From Staphylococcus intermedius NCTC 11048 (GTDB lineage: Bacteria; Bacillota; Bacilli; Staphylococcales; Staphylococcaceae), in assembly GCF_002902385.1 (NCBI RefSeq), contig NZ_PPQH01000009.1, forward strand, positions 1-64,000: 64,000 bases of DNA. The letters run 5' to 3'. Position 1 is the first letter of the stretch. Every line of letters begins with the position of its first letter. Below the pieces are notes generated by a model. It was given only the letters and a program-made list of their open reading frames with translations. It had not been told where the DNA came from and did no database searches. Shown piece after piece: positions 54,989-64,000 of this stretch. The translations under genes and the position numbers were made by a program.

Positions 54989-55999
54989 ATGAAACATCCA
55001 TTATTGTATTTAAACCGTACGGACATCGAACAAGCAGGAGGGGCACAGTCACAAATTTATGTGGATGCATTGACAGAAGCGTTGACAGCGCATGCCAATC
55101 AAAATTTTGTACAACCTTTAAAACCTTATTTACGTCAAGATGCTGAAAATGGCCATATTGCCGACCGTATTATCGCGATGCCAAGTCATATCGGTGGTGA
55201 ACATTCAGTGTCGGGGATTAAGTGGATTGGCAGTAAACACGACAACCCTTCAAAACGTCAAATCGAACGCGCCAGTGCAGTCATTATTTTAAATGATCCT
55301 GAAACGAACTATCCGATTGCTGTAATGGAAGCAAGCTTAATCAGCAGTATGCGTACAGCAGCGGTTTCAGCCATTGCTGCACGTCACTTAGCGAGACCAG
55401 GTTTTGAGAACTTAACGATCATCGGTTGTGGTCTCATTGGTGATAAACAGTTACAAACAATGCTCGAACAGTTCGATCATATTCAAAATGTGTACTTATA
55501 TGACCAATTTGAAGCAGCATCACAAAAAATGATTGAAAAATGGCGCACAGCAAGACCAGATATCACATGGGTTCAAGCTCAATCAGCGCGTGAAGCGGTA
55601 GAAAATGGTGACGTCGTGATTCCATGTACTGTAACGGATCAACCGTACATTGCATACGACTGGTTACGTAAAGGGGCTTTTGTGAGCAACATTTCGATTA
55701 TGGATGTGCATAAAGAAGTTTTCATTAAAGCAGATAAAGTCGTGGTGGATGATTGGTCACAAAGTAATCGAGAAAAGAAAACCATCCATCAACTTGTACA
55801 AGACGGTCTATTTAGCCGTGAACAGTTGCACGCTGAACTCGGACAACTGGTGACAGGTGAGAAAGTCGGCCGTGAACATGACGATGAGATTATCTTGTTG
55901 AACCCAATGGGCATGGCAATTGAAGATATTGCCAGTGCGTACTTCATTTATCAACGTGCGCAAGCTGAAAATATAGGCACAACATTAAGTCTTTATTAG
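54989..55999 (+). CDS. sbnB: ACEGA dehydrogenase SbnB
   Basis: 336 residues from ATG 54989, 1 base after the sbnA stop. Ornithine-cyclodeaminase/mu-crystallin family: MEASLISSMRTAAVSAIAARHLARPG, NAD-binding LTIIGCGLIGDKQL. It oxidatively splits ACEGA to L-2,3-diaminopropionate and 2-oxoglutarate, both building blocks of staphyloferrin B. Confidence 0.94.
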   Translation: MKHPLLYLNRTDIEQAGGAQSQIYVDALTEALTAHANQNFVQPLKPYLRQDAENGHIADRIIAMPSHIGGEHSVSGIKWIGSKHDNPSKRQIERASAVIILNDPETNYPIAVMEASLISSMRTAAVSAIAARHLARPGFENLTIIGCGLIGDKQLQTMLEQFDHIQNVYLYDQFEAASQKMIEKWRTARPDITWVQAQSAREAVENGDVVIPCTVTDQPYIAYDWLRKGAFVSNISIMDVHKEVFIKADKVVVDDWSQSNREKKTIHQLVQDGLFSREQLHAELGQLVTGEKVGREHDDEIILLNPMGMAIEDIASAYFIYQRAQAENIGTTLSLY

Positions 56000-56010
56000 G
56001 AGTGGCATAT

Positions 56011-57786
56011 ATGGTAAGCGAACACGAACACAATGTAACGCGCGCACAACAATACATACTACAAGACCTTGTGGATGCGTTATTATTGGAAGATTTAGGT
56101 GGCATTGCATCGACGAGTCACCGTTTGACGATACAACAACAAGAATATTTGCGCTATGAGAAAAAGGGGATTGCGTTACTCATTCCTGTCTATTTCAGTA
56201 GCTTGAATGTATATCGCTTCAGTGGCGAGGCGGTATACCACATTGAAAGTAAAACGTGTATGCCATTGACTGTACGAGAATTGTGGGATTTGTTTGTGAC
56301 AATGAACGCAGATTTAGCAACAGAGTGGGCACATGAGCGCTTTGCAGAAGGGGTGGAAACAGCAGTTACACAGTTGACGGCACAATTCGATGGCTTTAAA
56401 GCTTCCGAACAGCCATTTATCTTTTCAGAACAGCTCGCCAGTTTGAAAGACAGACCGTTTCATCCGGTTGCAAAAGAAAAGAGAGGATTAACGGCAGAAG
56501 ATTATACATTGTATCAAGCAGAATACCATCAACCGTTAGCTGTGAAGACAGTCGCGATTAAAAAGTCGCACTTGATACAAGGGAAAGGCGTAACAGACGC
56601 GCACTACACACAGTTTTGGGGTCACACATTGACGCGATGTCAACAAGCCCTCGTTGAAAAAGGATATGATGCAACAGACTATATCATTTTTCCTGTGCAT
56701 CCTTGGCAATATGAACATGTCGTACTGACACAGTTTAGTTCGGAAATTCAACAAGGTATCGTTGTTATGCTCGATGTGACGATGGGACAATATCTCTCAT
56801 CTTCATCTATGCGCACATTGATTCCGTTAGACACACCATTCACACATTTAAAAGTGCCGTTTTCAATGCAATCACTTGGCGCATTGAGACTGACACCGAC
56901 ACGTTATATGAAAAATGGTGAAGCGGGAGAAGCATTATTACGTCACATTATCACTCAAGATGCGTCACTTCACGGTCGTGTTGCACTATGCGATGAAACG
57001 GTATGGTGGTCGTATATGAATGAAGCACAAGATATTTTTCAAGATCAGTCAGGACACTTAACGATGCAGTTACGACATTATCCTCAGTCAGTAGAGGAGG
57101 CAGATTGGGTTGTTTCGATGGCTGCCCTTGCTACTCATGAACCTACACTGTATGAACAAATTTTAGGGACAGCAGATCCAACAAACGAACAAATCACCGC
57201 GTTGTTTGCAAAAATCAGTGACGCCTTTTTAATGATGACTTTATCAATGATGAAATATGGCGTGTTGCCTGAATTGCACGGTCAAAATGTGCTCATTGCT
57301 TTTCGAGAGGGGCAAGTATCGGAATTTATCTTGCGTGATCACGATACCGTTCGTATTTTCCCGAAATGGTTAACAGCACAAGGGTTTGAATTGCCGAAAT
57401 ATGCTGTAAGAAAAGATACGCCTAACACATTATTAAATGAAGATATCGAGACATTTTTTGCTTATTTCCAAACGTTAGCAGTCAGTGTGAATTTATATGC
57501 CATTGTAGACGCTTTAGTGGATGTATTTAAAGTGTCTGAAATTGAACTGATGACACAATTGAGACAAACGATGAAACGTCACATCCGCACAATAGATTGG
57601 TTACCTGGCACGTCTGAAGCAGTGGAACACATCATTTTTAATCATGAAACATGGCCATTTAAACGTATATTACTTCCATTATTACATCAACGTGGTGATG
57701 GTGGTGGCAGTATGCCGTCAAGTATCGGTCGTGTTCCAAATCCAATGAAATGGGCAGATGACTATTCAACAGACTTGGCGACGTAA
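56011..57786 (+). CDS. sbnC: NIS siderophore synthetase SbnC
   Basis: 591 residues from ATG 56011, 8 bases after AGGAG. IucA/IucC family: FHPVAKEKRGL for ATP phosphate binding, FPVHPWQYEHV, SSSSMRTLIPLD, LPELHGQNVLIAFREGQ, then FhuF-like C-terminal part. Of the type B NIS enzymes by position and order in the operon; in S. aureus it uses 2-oxoglutarate in the last condensation. It overlaps sbnD by 29 bases. Confidence 0.93.
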   Translation: MVSEHEHNVTRAQQYILQDLVDALLLEDLGGIASTSHRLTIQQQEYLRYEKKGIALLIPVYFSSLNVYRFSGEAVYHIESKTCMPLTVRELWDLFVTMNADLATEWAHERFAEGVETAVTQLTAQFDGFKASEQPFIFSEQLASLKDRPFHPVAKEKRGLTAEDYTLYQAEYHQPLAVKTVAIKKSHLIQGKGVTDAHYTQFWGHTLTRCQQALVEKGYDATDYIIFPVHPWQYEHVVLTQFSSEIQQGIVVMLDVTMGQYLSSSSMRTLIPLDTPFTHLKVPFSMQSLGALRLTPTRYMKNGEAGEALLRHIITQDASLHGRVALCDETVWWSYMNEAQDIFQDQSGHLTMQLRHYPQSVEEADWVVSMAALATHEPTLYEQILGTADPTNEQITALFAKISDAFLMMTLSMMKYGVLPELHGQNVLIAFREGQVSEFILRDHDTVRIFPKWLTAQGFELPKYAVRKDTPNTLLNEDIETFFAYFQTLAVSVNLYAIVDALVDVFKVSEIELMTQLRQTMKRHIRTIDWLPGTSEAVEHIIFNHETWPFKRILLPLLHQRGDGGGSMPSSIGRVPNPMKWADDYSTDLAT

Positions 57787-59020
57787 TTTTAGAACACTAT
57801 GGCTCGGCCAGTTTATTGCCATAGCAGGCCTGACAGTTTTAGTTCCATTACTTCCAATCTATATGGCATCTTTGAAAAATTTGAACGTCATTGAAATTCA
57901 GTTGTGGAGTGGGGTCGCTATTGCGGCTCCGGCGATTACGACAATGCTCGCCTCTCCGTTATGGGGGAAGCTCGGTGATCGATTGAGCCGAAAATGGATG
58001 GTGTTGCGTGCATTATTTGGCTTAGGATTATGCCTTTTACTCATGTCTTTTTGTACGACACCGTTTCAATTTGTACTTGTACGGTTGTTACAAGGATTAT
58101 TTGGAGGTGTAGTCGAAGCTTCAAGTGCCTTTGCAAGTGGTGAAGCACCTGAATCTGAGCGCGGTGCTGTACTCGGTAAATTACAAAGTGCTGTGAGTGC
58201 GGGCTCTCTCGTGGGTCCCCTCATCGGCGGTGTCCTTGCGACGATGCTCGGTTTTCAAGCGCTCTTGTTATTGATTGGCCTTGTCACTTTGTTCATGAGT
58301 ATTCTCGGCATCTTTTTCTTAATTGAAACGACGCAGACACCTATCAATTCAGAGCAACCTCAAGTTAAAAAAAGTATTCGACAATCTATGAAATGTTTGT
58401 TGTGTACCCAACTCACTTGTCGCTTTATTATCGTCGGCGTATTAGCTAACTTTGCGATGTATGGCATGATGACCGCTTTGGCACCGTTAGTGAGCACAGT
58501 CAATCAACTCCAAATTGATGATCGTGCGGCAGTCGGTATTTTACAGTCAGCGTTTTGGACTGCTTCGATGATCAGTGCACCTTTTTGGGGTTACTTTAAT
58601 GATAAAGCTTACGTCAAGAATGTCTACATTGTCGCAAGTGTTTTATGTGGTATGAGTGTCCTTTGGCAAGGCATGGCGACGGATCTTTGGATGCTTGGAA
58701 TTGCACGTGTGTTACAAGGTTTGACATATAGTGCGCTTATTCAAAGTGTGATGTTTGTTGTCGTGAATGCGAGTCATCAACAACTTAAAGGCACGTTTGT
58801 AGGCTCGACAAATAGCTTTTTAGTTGTCGGTCAAATTGTCGGCAGTTTGAGTGGTGCGATGGTCACGAGTTATACCGAACCGGCGACAACCTTTATACTG
58901 ATGGGCGTTATTTTTGCATTCAGTAGCACGCTATTATGGACTTCACATATTAAAAACCAAAAAATCAGCCCTGTATTGACGGGTTTCTGGGAGGTTAAAG
59001 AGCAACGTGCAAAATTTTAA
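57758..59020 (+). CDS. sbnD: Staphyloferrin B exporter SbnD (MFS)
   Basis: 420 residues, about 12 helices, MFS motifs WGKLGDRLSRKWM between helices 2 and 3 and GEAPESERGAVLGKLQSAVSAGSLVGPLIGG for drug/proton antiporters. Located between synthetase genes, overlapping sbnC by 29 and sbnE by 14 bases, it should export the finished siderophore. Confidence 0.93.
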   Translation: MTIQQTWRRNFRTLWLGQFIAIAGLTVLVPLLPIYMASLKNLNVIEIQLWSGVAIAAPAITTMLASPLWGKLGDRLSRKWMVLRALFGLGLCLLLMSFCTTPFQFVLVRLLQGLFGGVVEASSAFASGEAPESERGAVLGKLQSAVSAGSLVGPLIGGVLATMLGFQALLLLIGLVTLFMSILGIFFLIETTQTPINSEQPQVKKSIRQSMKCLLCTQLTCRFIIVGVLANFAMYGMMTALAPLVSTVNQLQIDDRAAVGILQSAFWTASMISAPFWGYFNDKAYVKNVYIVASVLCGMSVLWQGMATDLWMLGIARVLQGLTYSALIQSVMFVVVNASHQQLKGTFVGSTNSFLVVGQIVGSLSGAMVTSYTEPATTFILMGVIFAFSSTLLWTSHIKNQKISPVLTGFWEVKEQRAKF

Positions 59021-60725
59021 GATGAATAAACGCGCTGAACATGCTGCGTTAGAACGACTTTTAAATATTTATTTTAGAGAAAAAGGCTGTCAACCGATGA
59101 AAGAAGGGACGTCTCAATGGCGTGTCATATTAAAAGATGATCTGACACTCCACGGAAAGTTGCGCTATATTTCGCCGATGGGGCATCACATGTATGATTC
59201 AGTCATTTACCTAGAAGGAATAGGGCACGTCTCACAACTGACACCCCTTCAGGCTATCCAATATTTGCTTAAAGCAATTGCGTATGATGAGACGTCACCA
59301 ACTGAGACAACCGTTGTAGAAGCGGTCTATGAAGATATCTGTAACAGTATTTCGCGAACAACACGTTATCTCGATCAAGCGAGACGTCACGCACCGCCTC
59401 ATCCGAATCATTATATCGCTTCAGAACAATCACTGTATCTTGGACATCCATTTCATCCGACGCCGAAAAGTGCAACTGGTTTTACTGATGAAGATATTGA
59501 ACAGTACGCACCAGAATGTCATGTTGCGTTCCAACTCCATTACTTAGCGGTAGACCCGGCGTTATTAGTCGAACGGTATGTGCCGAATTACGAAGCGCGC
59601 GTTGATGAGACTATTCGTCAACTGGCACAAGTGGAAGATGGGGAATATACCGCAACGTATCACATACTGCCAGTTCATCCGTATCAAATTGAAGTGTTGA
59701 AGCAACAACCGACAATTCAGCAACATATCGCCAATGGTACTATTCAAGATTTAGGGCAACGGGGGCATTTTGTTTATCCGACGTCCTCTGTGCGAACAGT
59801 CTTTGTGAAAGCACTGAATATTTATTTGAAATTGCCGATCCAAGTTAAAATTACGAACTTTGTCAGAACGAATGACTTTGAACAAATTGAAAGAACATTG
59901 GATGCGGCGGAAATCGTTGCAGCCATCAAGCCCGATTATGAAACAGAGACATTTAAATTGATGTTCGAACAAGGTTATCGAGCGCTACAACCAGACAATC
60001 ACGCGACCATCGATATTTTGGCGAATAGTGCGATGATTGTGCGTGAAGGAATCGAACAATATGAATCTCTTGAAGAAATACATGTCTTGGCGAGTTTGTT
60101 TGAAACGATGCCGGATGATCCAACTTCAAAATTAGGACAAGCATGGTTGCGCAGTGGATTGTCTAGTGAAGACTGGCTGGCACTGTACTTAAACCAAGTC
60201 ATTTGGCCGATGTTAGAATTATTTGCGCATACAGGGATTAGTCTCGAAGCACACGTCCAAAATACACTCATTGCGCTAGAAGAAGGCCGTCCGACAGTAT
60301 GTTATGTGCGCGATTTAGAAGGCATTTGTGTGTCTGAACGTATCGCAACTGAACAAGGCATGATTCCACATCAAATTAGCGCGGAAAGTCCTGTCGTGTA
60401 CACCCATCATGAAGCATGGCACCGTTTTAAATATTATGTCATTGTGAATCATTTGGGCCATCTTGTTTCTACATTAGGAAAAGCAGCAGGCCACGAAGAT
60501 CAGCTTTGGCAAACAGTCAATCGTACATTTGAAACGTGGCAGGAACGTGCACAAGGTCATGAAATTTTAATGCAATGTTTAGAAGATTTACGCTTCAATC
60601 CGACATTTGCAGCGAAAGCGAATTTGATGAGTAAATTACAAGAACGTGGTGAAGACCCGATTTATATTAAAATTCCTAACCCGATAAGTCAGGAGGAGGA
60701 CAGCATTTATGAAACATCTGATTGA
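59007..60725 (+). CDS. sbnE: NIS siderophore synthetase SbnE
   Basis: 572 residues from GTG 59007, about 12 bases after GGGAGG; ATG 59022 is an alternative without a ribosome site. IucA/IucC family: LGHPFHPTPKSATGF, LPVHPYQIEVLKQ, PTSSVRTVF, SLEAHVQNTLIALEEGRP. The type A enzyme, which condenses citrate and L-2,3-diaminopropionate first. Overlaps sbnF by 17 bases. Confidence 0.93.
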   Translation: MQNFKMNKRAEHAALERLLNIYFREKGCQPMKEGTSQWRVILKDDLTLHGKLRYISPMGHHMYDSVIYLEGIGHVSQLTPLQAIQYLLKAIAYDETSPTETTVVEAVYEDICNSISRTTRYLDQARRHAPPHPNHYIASEQSLYLGHPFHPTPKSATGFTDEDIEQYAPECHVAFQLHYLAVDPALLVERYVPNYEARVDETIRQLAQVEDGEYTATYHILPVHPYQIEVLKQQPTIQQHIANGTIQDLGQRGHFVYPTSSVRTVFVKALNIYLKLPIQVKITNFVRTNDFEQIERTLDAAEIVAAIKPDYETETFKLMFEQGYRALQPDNHATIDILANSAMIVREGIEQYESLEEIHVLASLFETMPDDPTSKLGQAWLRSGLSSEDWLALYLNQVIWPMLELFAHTGISLEAHVQNTLIALEEGRPTVCYVRDLEGICVSERIATEQGMIPHQISAESPVVYTHHEAWHRFKYYVIVNHLGHLVSTLGKAAGHEDQLWQTVNRTFETWQERAQGHEILMQCLEDLRFNPTFAAKANLMSKLQERGEDPIYIKIPNPISQEEDSIYETSD

Positions 60726-62463
60726 ACAAGTGAGGCGACGTATCATGCAACAGTTGGTGACGTCACTCATTTATGAAGACGTGGTGCGTTATGATCGAAA
60801 GGCGCTGGATGATGAAGGTTGTTATACGTATGAGATTGAAGGTGAAGCGGCGACTTATCGTGTACAAGTACAACAGTCCGATAGTTTTGAGCGATTGACG
60901 TTGATCTCTCAAGTTTGGCGTATCGTTGGTGAAGATGAAGTGGAAACCCTCAATTATGTTCAACTTTTAAGAGATGTGCATTTTACTTTTGAAAAAGATG
61001 AACAAAAATTAGAAGACTTTATCATTGAATTGTTGCAAACCGAATTAAAAGACACACAAGCGCGACGCTATCGTGCTCAACAGTCGGACATCGCATTAAC
61101 GACATTTGATGATTACGAATCTTATGCAATGGAAGGGCATATGTATCACCCGAGCTACAAGTCACGTCTCGGTTTTACCTTGACGGACAATGAACGATAT
61201 GGTCCAGATTTCCGACCGTCATTTCAATTGCAGTGGATTGCAATTGCACCAGATTATGTAGAAACGACTGTATCTCATAGTGTCGACACGGTTGCATTGC
61301 TCAAGCGTCAACTCGGTTCAGCAACGTTGGCGGCTTTTGAAGAGACGCTCCAACAGCATGGGCATTCACTTGAAACGATGGTATTGATACCGGTACATCC
61401 GTGGCAATTTGAACATATCATTCAAGTCGAATTTGCTGAAGCGTGGATGCTTGGAGAGATGTTATGGCTTGGAACATGTGATGAAATGTATGTGCCACAA
61501 CAGTCGATTCGCACACTTACACCTACCAATCGTGACAAATATTATTTAAAAACACCGATCAGCATTACGAATACATCAACCAAACGCGTTTTAGCCCCAC
61601 ATACGATTGAAAACGCAGCACAAATTACAGATTGGTTGAAGCATATTCAGTCAGAAGATACGTATCTTCAACATGATTTAAAGACGATATTTCTTGGCGA
61701 AGTGTTAGGACATGCTTATCATAATCCAACCTTGTCCGAGGCAAAACAACAGCGTATTTATGGCGCATTAGGTGTGATTTGGCGCGAAAACTTGCATCAT
61801 TATTTAGCACCGAATGAGTCTGCGATCCCATTTAATGCGCTCTATTCAATGGGTGCTGACAGTCGACCACTGATTGATGCATGGATGACGAAATATGGTA
61901 CGCAACAATGGATGGCGCAATTTTTAACTGTCGCAGTAACGCCAATGATTCATATGTTGTATTACCATGGTATTGCCTTTGAATCACATGCACAAAATAT
62001 GATGCTCATTCATGAAGAAGGCTGGCCGACACGTATTGCATTGAAAGACTTTCATGATGGCATTCGCTTTAAGCCGAGTTTGTTAAGTGAAATCGCCCAG
62101 AATCCACAATTACGTGAGACACCTGAAGCCCATCGCAAAGTGAACCAAAACTCATTTATTGAAACAGAAGATGTGGCACTCGTCCGTGATTTTCTACATG
62201 ATGCCTTTTTCTTTATTAATATTGCAGAAATCATTGACTTTGTTGCACGTCAATATGAGATGAAAGCATCCGAACAATGGGAAATCGTACGTGCTGTCAT
62301 TTCACAGTATCAACAAACATTCCCAGATCTTCCGAATTATCGTCAATTTGATTTATTTGTTCCGACGATTCAAGTGGAAAAATTGACGACACGCCGTTTA
62401 CGCGAAGATGTTGCGTTACGTCTTCACGAAGTAAGCAATCCATTAAGGAGGTCCGAACAATGA
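60709..62463 (+). CDS. sbnF: NIS siderophore synthetase SbnF
   Basis: 584 residues, AGGAGGAGG upstream. IucA/IucC family: GHMYHPSYKSRLGF, IPVHPWQFEHI, PQQSIRTLTPT, AFESHAQNMMLIHEEGWPTRI. In S. aureus it adds the decarboxylated second unit to the SbnE product. Overlap of 4 bases with sbnG (ATGA). Confidence 0.93.
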   Translation: MKHLIEQVRRRIMQQLVTSLIYEDVVRYDRKALDDEGCYTYEIEGEAATYRVQVQQSDSFERLTLISQVWRIVGEDEVETLNYVQLLRDVHFTFEKDEQKLEDFIIELLQTELKDTQARRYRAQQSDIALTTFDDYESYAMEGHMYHPSYKSRLGFTLTDNERYGPDFRPSFQLQWIAIAPDYVETTVSHSVDTVALLKRQLGSATLAAFEETLQQHGHSLETMVLIPVHPWQFEHIIQVEFAEAWMLGEMLWLGTCDEMYVPQQSIRTLTPTNRDKYYLKTPISITNTSTKRVLAPHTIENAAQITDWLKHIQSEDTYLQHDLKTIFLGEVLGHAYHNPTLSEAKQQRIYGALGVIWRENLHHYLAPNESAIPFNALYSMGADSRPLIDAWMTKYGTQQWMAQFLTVAVTPMIHMLYYHGIAFESHAQNMMLIHEEGWPTRIALKDFHDGIRFKPSLLSEIAQNPQLRETPEAHRKVNQNSFIETEDVALVRDFLHDAFFFINIAEIIDFVARQYEMKASEQWEIVRAVISQYQQTFPDLPNYRQFDLFVPTIQVEKLTTRRLREDVALRLHEVSNPLRRSEQ

Positions 62464-63245
62464 GACAACTTTCACTTAAACGCAACTTAGCAGAAGGAAA
62501 AGTGCAGTACGGATTGATGAATTCGATTCCAGATCCGCTCGTTATCGAAATTATCGCTGCAAGTGGCTATGATTTTGTCGTCATTGATACAGAACATGTC
62601 GCGATAAACGATGAAACGTTAGCGCATATGATTCGTGCTGCTGAGACGACCAATATTATTCCGATAGTCCGTGTGACTGCCGCAATTGAACGTGACATTA
62701 TTAAAGTGTTAGACATGGGTGCAAGAGGTATTGTTGTTCCACATGTGAATGACCGTGAAACAGCAGAACGTATTGTGAAGTTGAGTCGTTATTATCCAGA
62801 AGGGTTGCGCAGTTTGAATGGCGGACGGATGGCGCGGTTTGGTGAGGTTCCTTTGAAAGAAGCGATGGCTGAAGCGAATGCGTCTATATGTGTGATCGCA
62901 ATGATTGAAAATATGAAAGGCGTCCGTGCGATTGATGAAATTGTACAGGTGGATGGTTTGGATATGGTCATTGAAGGTGCGGCCGATTTATCACAATCAC
63001 TTGGCATCCCTTGGGAAACACGTCATGACCAAGTGCAACAAGCGATTCAGCATGTGTTTACGACTACGAAAACAGCAGGTAAGCAATTTTGTGCTTTACC
63101 TCGAGATGACCAACAAGTTCAACGATGGCAACAACAAGGTGTCCAATGTTTTCTGATGGGAGATGACCGTGGCAAGCTGTATCGTCATTTAAAACACAAT
63201 TTAGCACAGTTGAAAGAGGTGACGACACATGACGGCGATTCATAA
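62460..63245 (+). CDS. sbnG: Staphyloferrin B citrate synthase SbnG
   Basis: 261 residues, HpcH/HpaI aldolase-type TIM barrel: FVVIDTEHVAIND, VPHVNDRETAERIVKLSRYYPEGLRSLNGG with the catalytic Arg region, and IAMIENMKGVRAIDEI for metal Glu. It supplies citrate to the siderophore path independently of the TCA cycle enzyme, which is useful in low iron. Overlaps sbnH by 17 bases. Confidence 0.94.
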   Translation: MRQLSLKRNLAEGKVQYGLMNSIPDPLVIEIIAASGYDFVVIDTEHVAINDETLAHMIRAAETTNIIPIVRVTAAIERDIIKVLDMGARGIVVPHVNDRETAERIVKLSRYYPEGLRSLNGGRMARFGEVPLKEAMAEANASICVIAMIENMKGVRAIDEIVQVDGLDMVIEGAADLSQSLGIPWETRHDQVQQAIQHVFTTTKTAGKQFCALPRDDQQVQRWQQQGVQCFLMGDDRGKLYRHLKHNLAQLKEVTTHDGDS

Positions 63246-64000
63246 ATGCGTCCATCGACTGAAGCAACAAGGCCCACTCTGTCATTTTATTTATGATATG
63301 GATGCACTAGAGCAACATCTTGAGCGTGTGACATTACAGTTGCCTGACAATTGTGAGATGTATTATGCGATGAAAGCGAACAGTGAGCCCGCTATTTTAG
63401 CAGCCATTCAACCCCATGTCGCTGGATTCGAAGTCGCTTCAGAAGGCGAAATAGAAAAAGCTTTAGCGCATACAACAGCTGAACATGTCATTTTTGGTGG
63501 ACCTGGAAAGACCGATGAATCTTTACAATATGCGATTCAACAAGAGATTCGACGCATTCATGTCGAAAGTTTGTATGAGTTAGAGCGCTTAAATCACTTA
63601 CTTGAGCGTGAAAATGCAACGATGTCCATCTTGCTCAGAGTGAATTTAGCAGGACCATTTCCCGCTGCGACGTTACATATGGCAGGTCAACCGACGCAAT
63701 TTGGTATTGATGAAACAGAGGTCGATACTGTGATTGAAGCAGCGAAAAATATGCCACGTATTCAATTGGAAGGCTTTCATTTCCATTCAATTTCCAACAA
63801 TTTAGACGCAGCACTGCATTTACAAGTGATGGCACTCTATTTCCAAAAGGCAAAAGCATGGGCAGCACAACATGACTTTACGTTGCAACATCTCAATGTC
63901 GGCGGTGGCATCGGTGTCAATTATGCGGATTTAAATGAACAATTTGATTGGACGTATTTCACGACAGAACTGGCCGATTTGATAGAAGAAGAGCAGCTGC
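63229..64000 (+). CDS. sbnH: PLP-dependent decarboxylase SbnH (partial at window edge)
   Basis: 257 codons are visible from ATG 63229 (GAGGTG upstream); the gene runs off the window. Fold III (alanine racemase/DAP decarboxylase type): MYYAMKANSE contains the PLP-binding Lys; EVASEGEIEKAL, GFHFHSIS and NVGGGIGVNY follow in order. It decarboxylates the citryl-diaminopropionate intermediate in S. aureus. The active-site Cys of the second domain lies outside the window. sbnI is expected next. Confidence 0.93.
   Translation, partial: MTAIHKCVHRLKQQGPLCHFIYDMDALEQHLERVTLQLPDNCEMYYAMKANSEPAILAAIQPHVAGFEVASEGEIEKALAHTTAEHVIFGGPGKTDESLQYAIQQEIRRIHVESLYELERLNHLLERENATMSILLRVNLAGPFPAATLHMAGQPTQFGIDETEVDTVIEAAKNMPRIQLEGFHFHSISNNLDAALHLQVMALYFQKAKAWAAQHDFTLQHLNVGGGIGVNYADLNEQFDWTYFTTELADLIEEEQL

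Overview
The window is low-GC Firmicute DNA from a Staphylococcus. Diagnostic genes are sarA, the Mnh2 antiporter operon (mnhA2-G2), mntABC/mntR, the siderophore importer sirABC and the staphyloferrin B genes sbnA-H. The proteins clearly differ from their S. aureus counterparts as I remember them. Together with a large cysteine-containing serine protease array and the gene order, this suggests a species outside the S. aureus complex, perhaps of the intermedius/hyicus group. The species assignment is inference.

Layout. 1-6600: right end of a siphovirus-type prophage, with a tail-associated glucosaminidase (cut by the window edge), a baseplate/fibre protein with a collagen-like stalk, a holin and a three-domain endolysin. 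Then comes a small cargo region. Its main content is a three-gene operon with its own promoter, encoding an ADP-ribosyltransferase-like protein, a small acidic protein and a SecB-like chaperone. This matches the architecture of CmdTAC-type toxin-antitoxin-chaperone anti-phage systems. Small peptide genes and a small helix-turn-helix protein follow. About 6600-7529: 3' part of a DASS-family (SdcS-like) carboxylate transporter gene, apparently cut by prophage integration. 7.6-8.6 kb: a PadR regulator with its target-type DUF2812 protein.

8.7-17.8 kb, minus strand: ten tandem paralogous genes for secreted trypsin/V8-fold serine proteases. All ten keep the catalytic triad and an unusual Cys pair, and their substrate-pocket segments vary. 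18.1-24.2 kb: housekeeping genes (DUF1450, GNAT, HD hydrolase, YwhD, YwiB, argS, LysE exporter). 24.8-29.6 kb, minus strand: fepABC-tatAC (Tat-exported DyP peroxidase, iron lipoprotein, iron permease) behind a Fur box. 30-35.5 kb: a metal-complex ABC importer lacking its ATPase, a HAD phosphatase, an alpha/beta hydrolase, a secreted protein, a DUF1129 protein, then sarA on the minus strand with about 1.4 kb of AT-rich upstream DNA. 37-40.2 kb: a YdcZ-type transporter, small proteins, an IS110 remnant and a tyrosine-recombinase-like protein that has lost its catalytic Tyr. 40.2-46.1 kb: mnhA2-G2. 46.8-50.1 kb: mntABC facing mntR across an MntR-type operator. 50.8-64 kb: sirABC divergent from sbnA-H, with two Fur boxes between them. 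The window ends inside sbnH.

How the genes work together: sbnA/B make L-2,3-diaminopropionate, sbnG makes citrate, sbnH decarboxylates, sbnE/F/C condense the parts into staphyloferrin B, sbnD exports it and sirABC brings the iron complex back. SirBC and the 30-kb importer both lack a local ATPase and probably borrow a shared one (FhuC in S. aureus). Structured palindromic intergenic repeats, with compensatory stem changes between copies, lie at 24.4, 46.6 and 50.1-50.5 kb.
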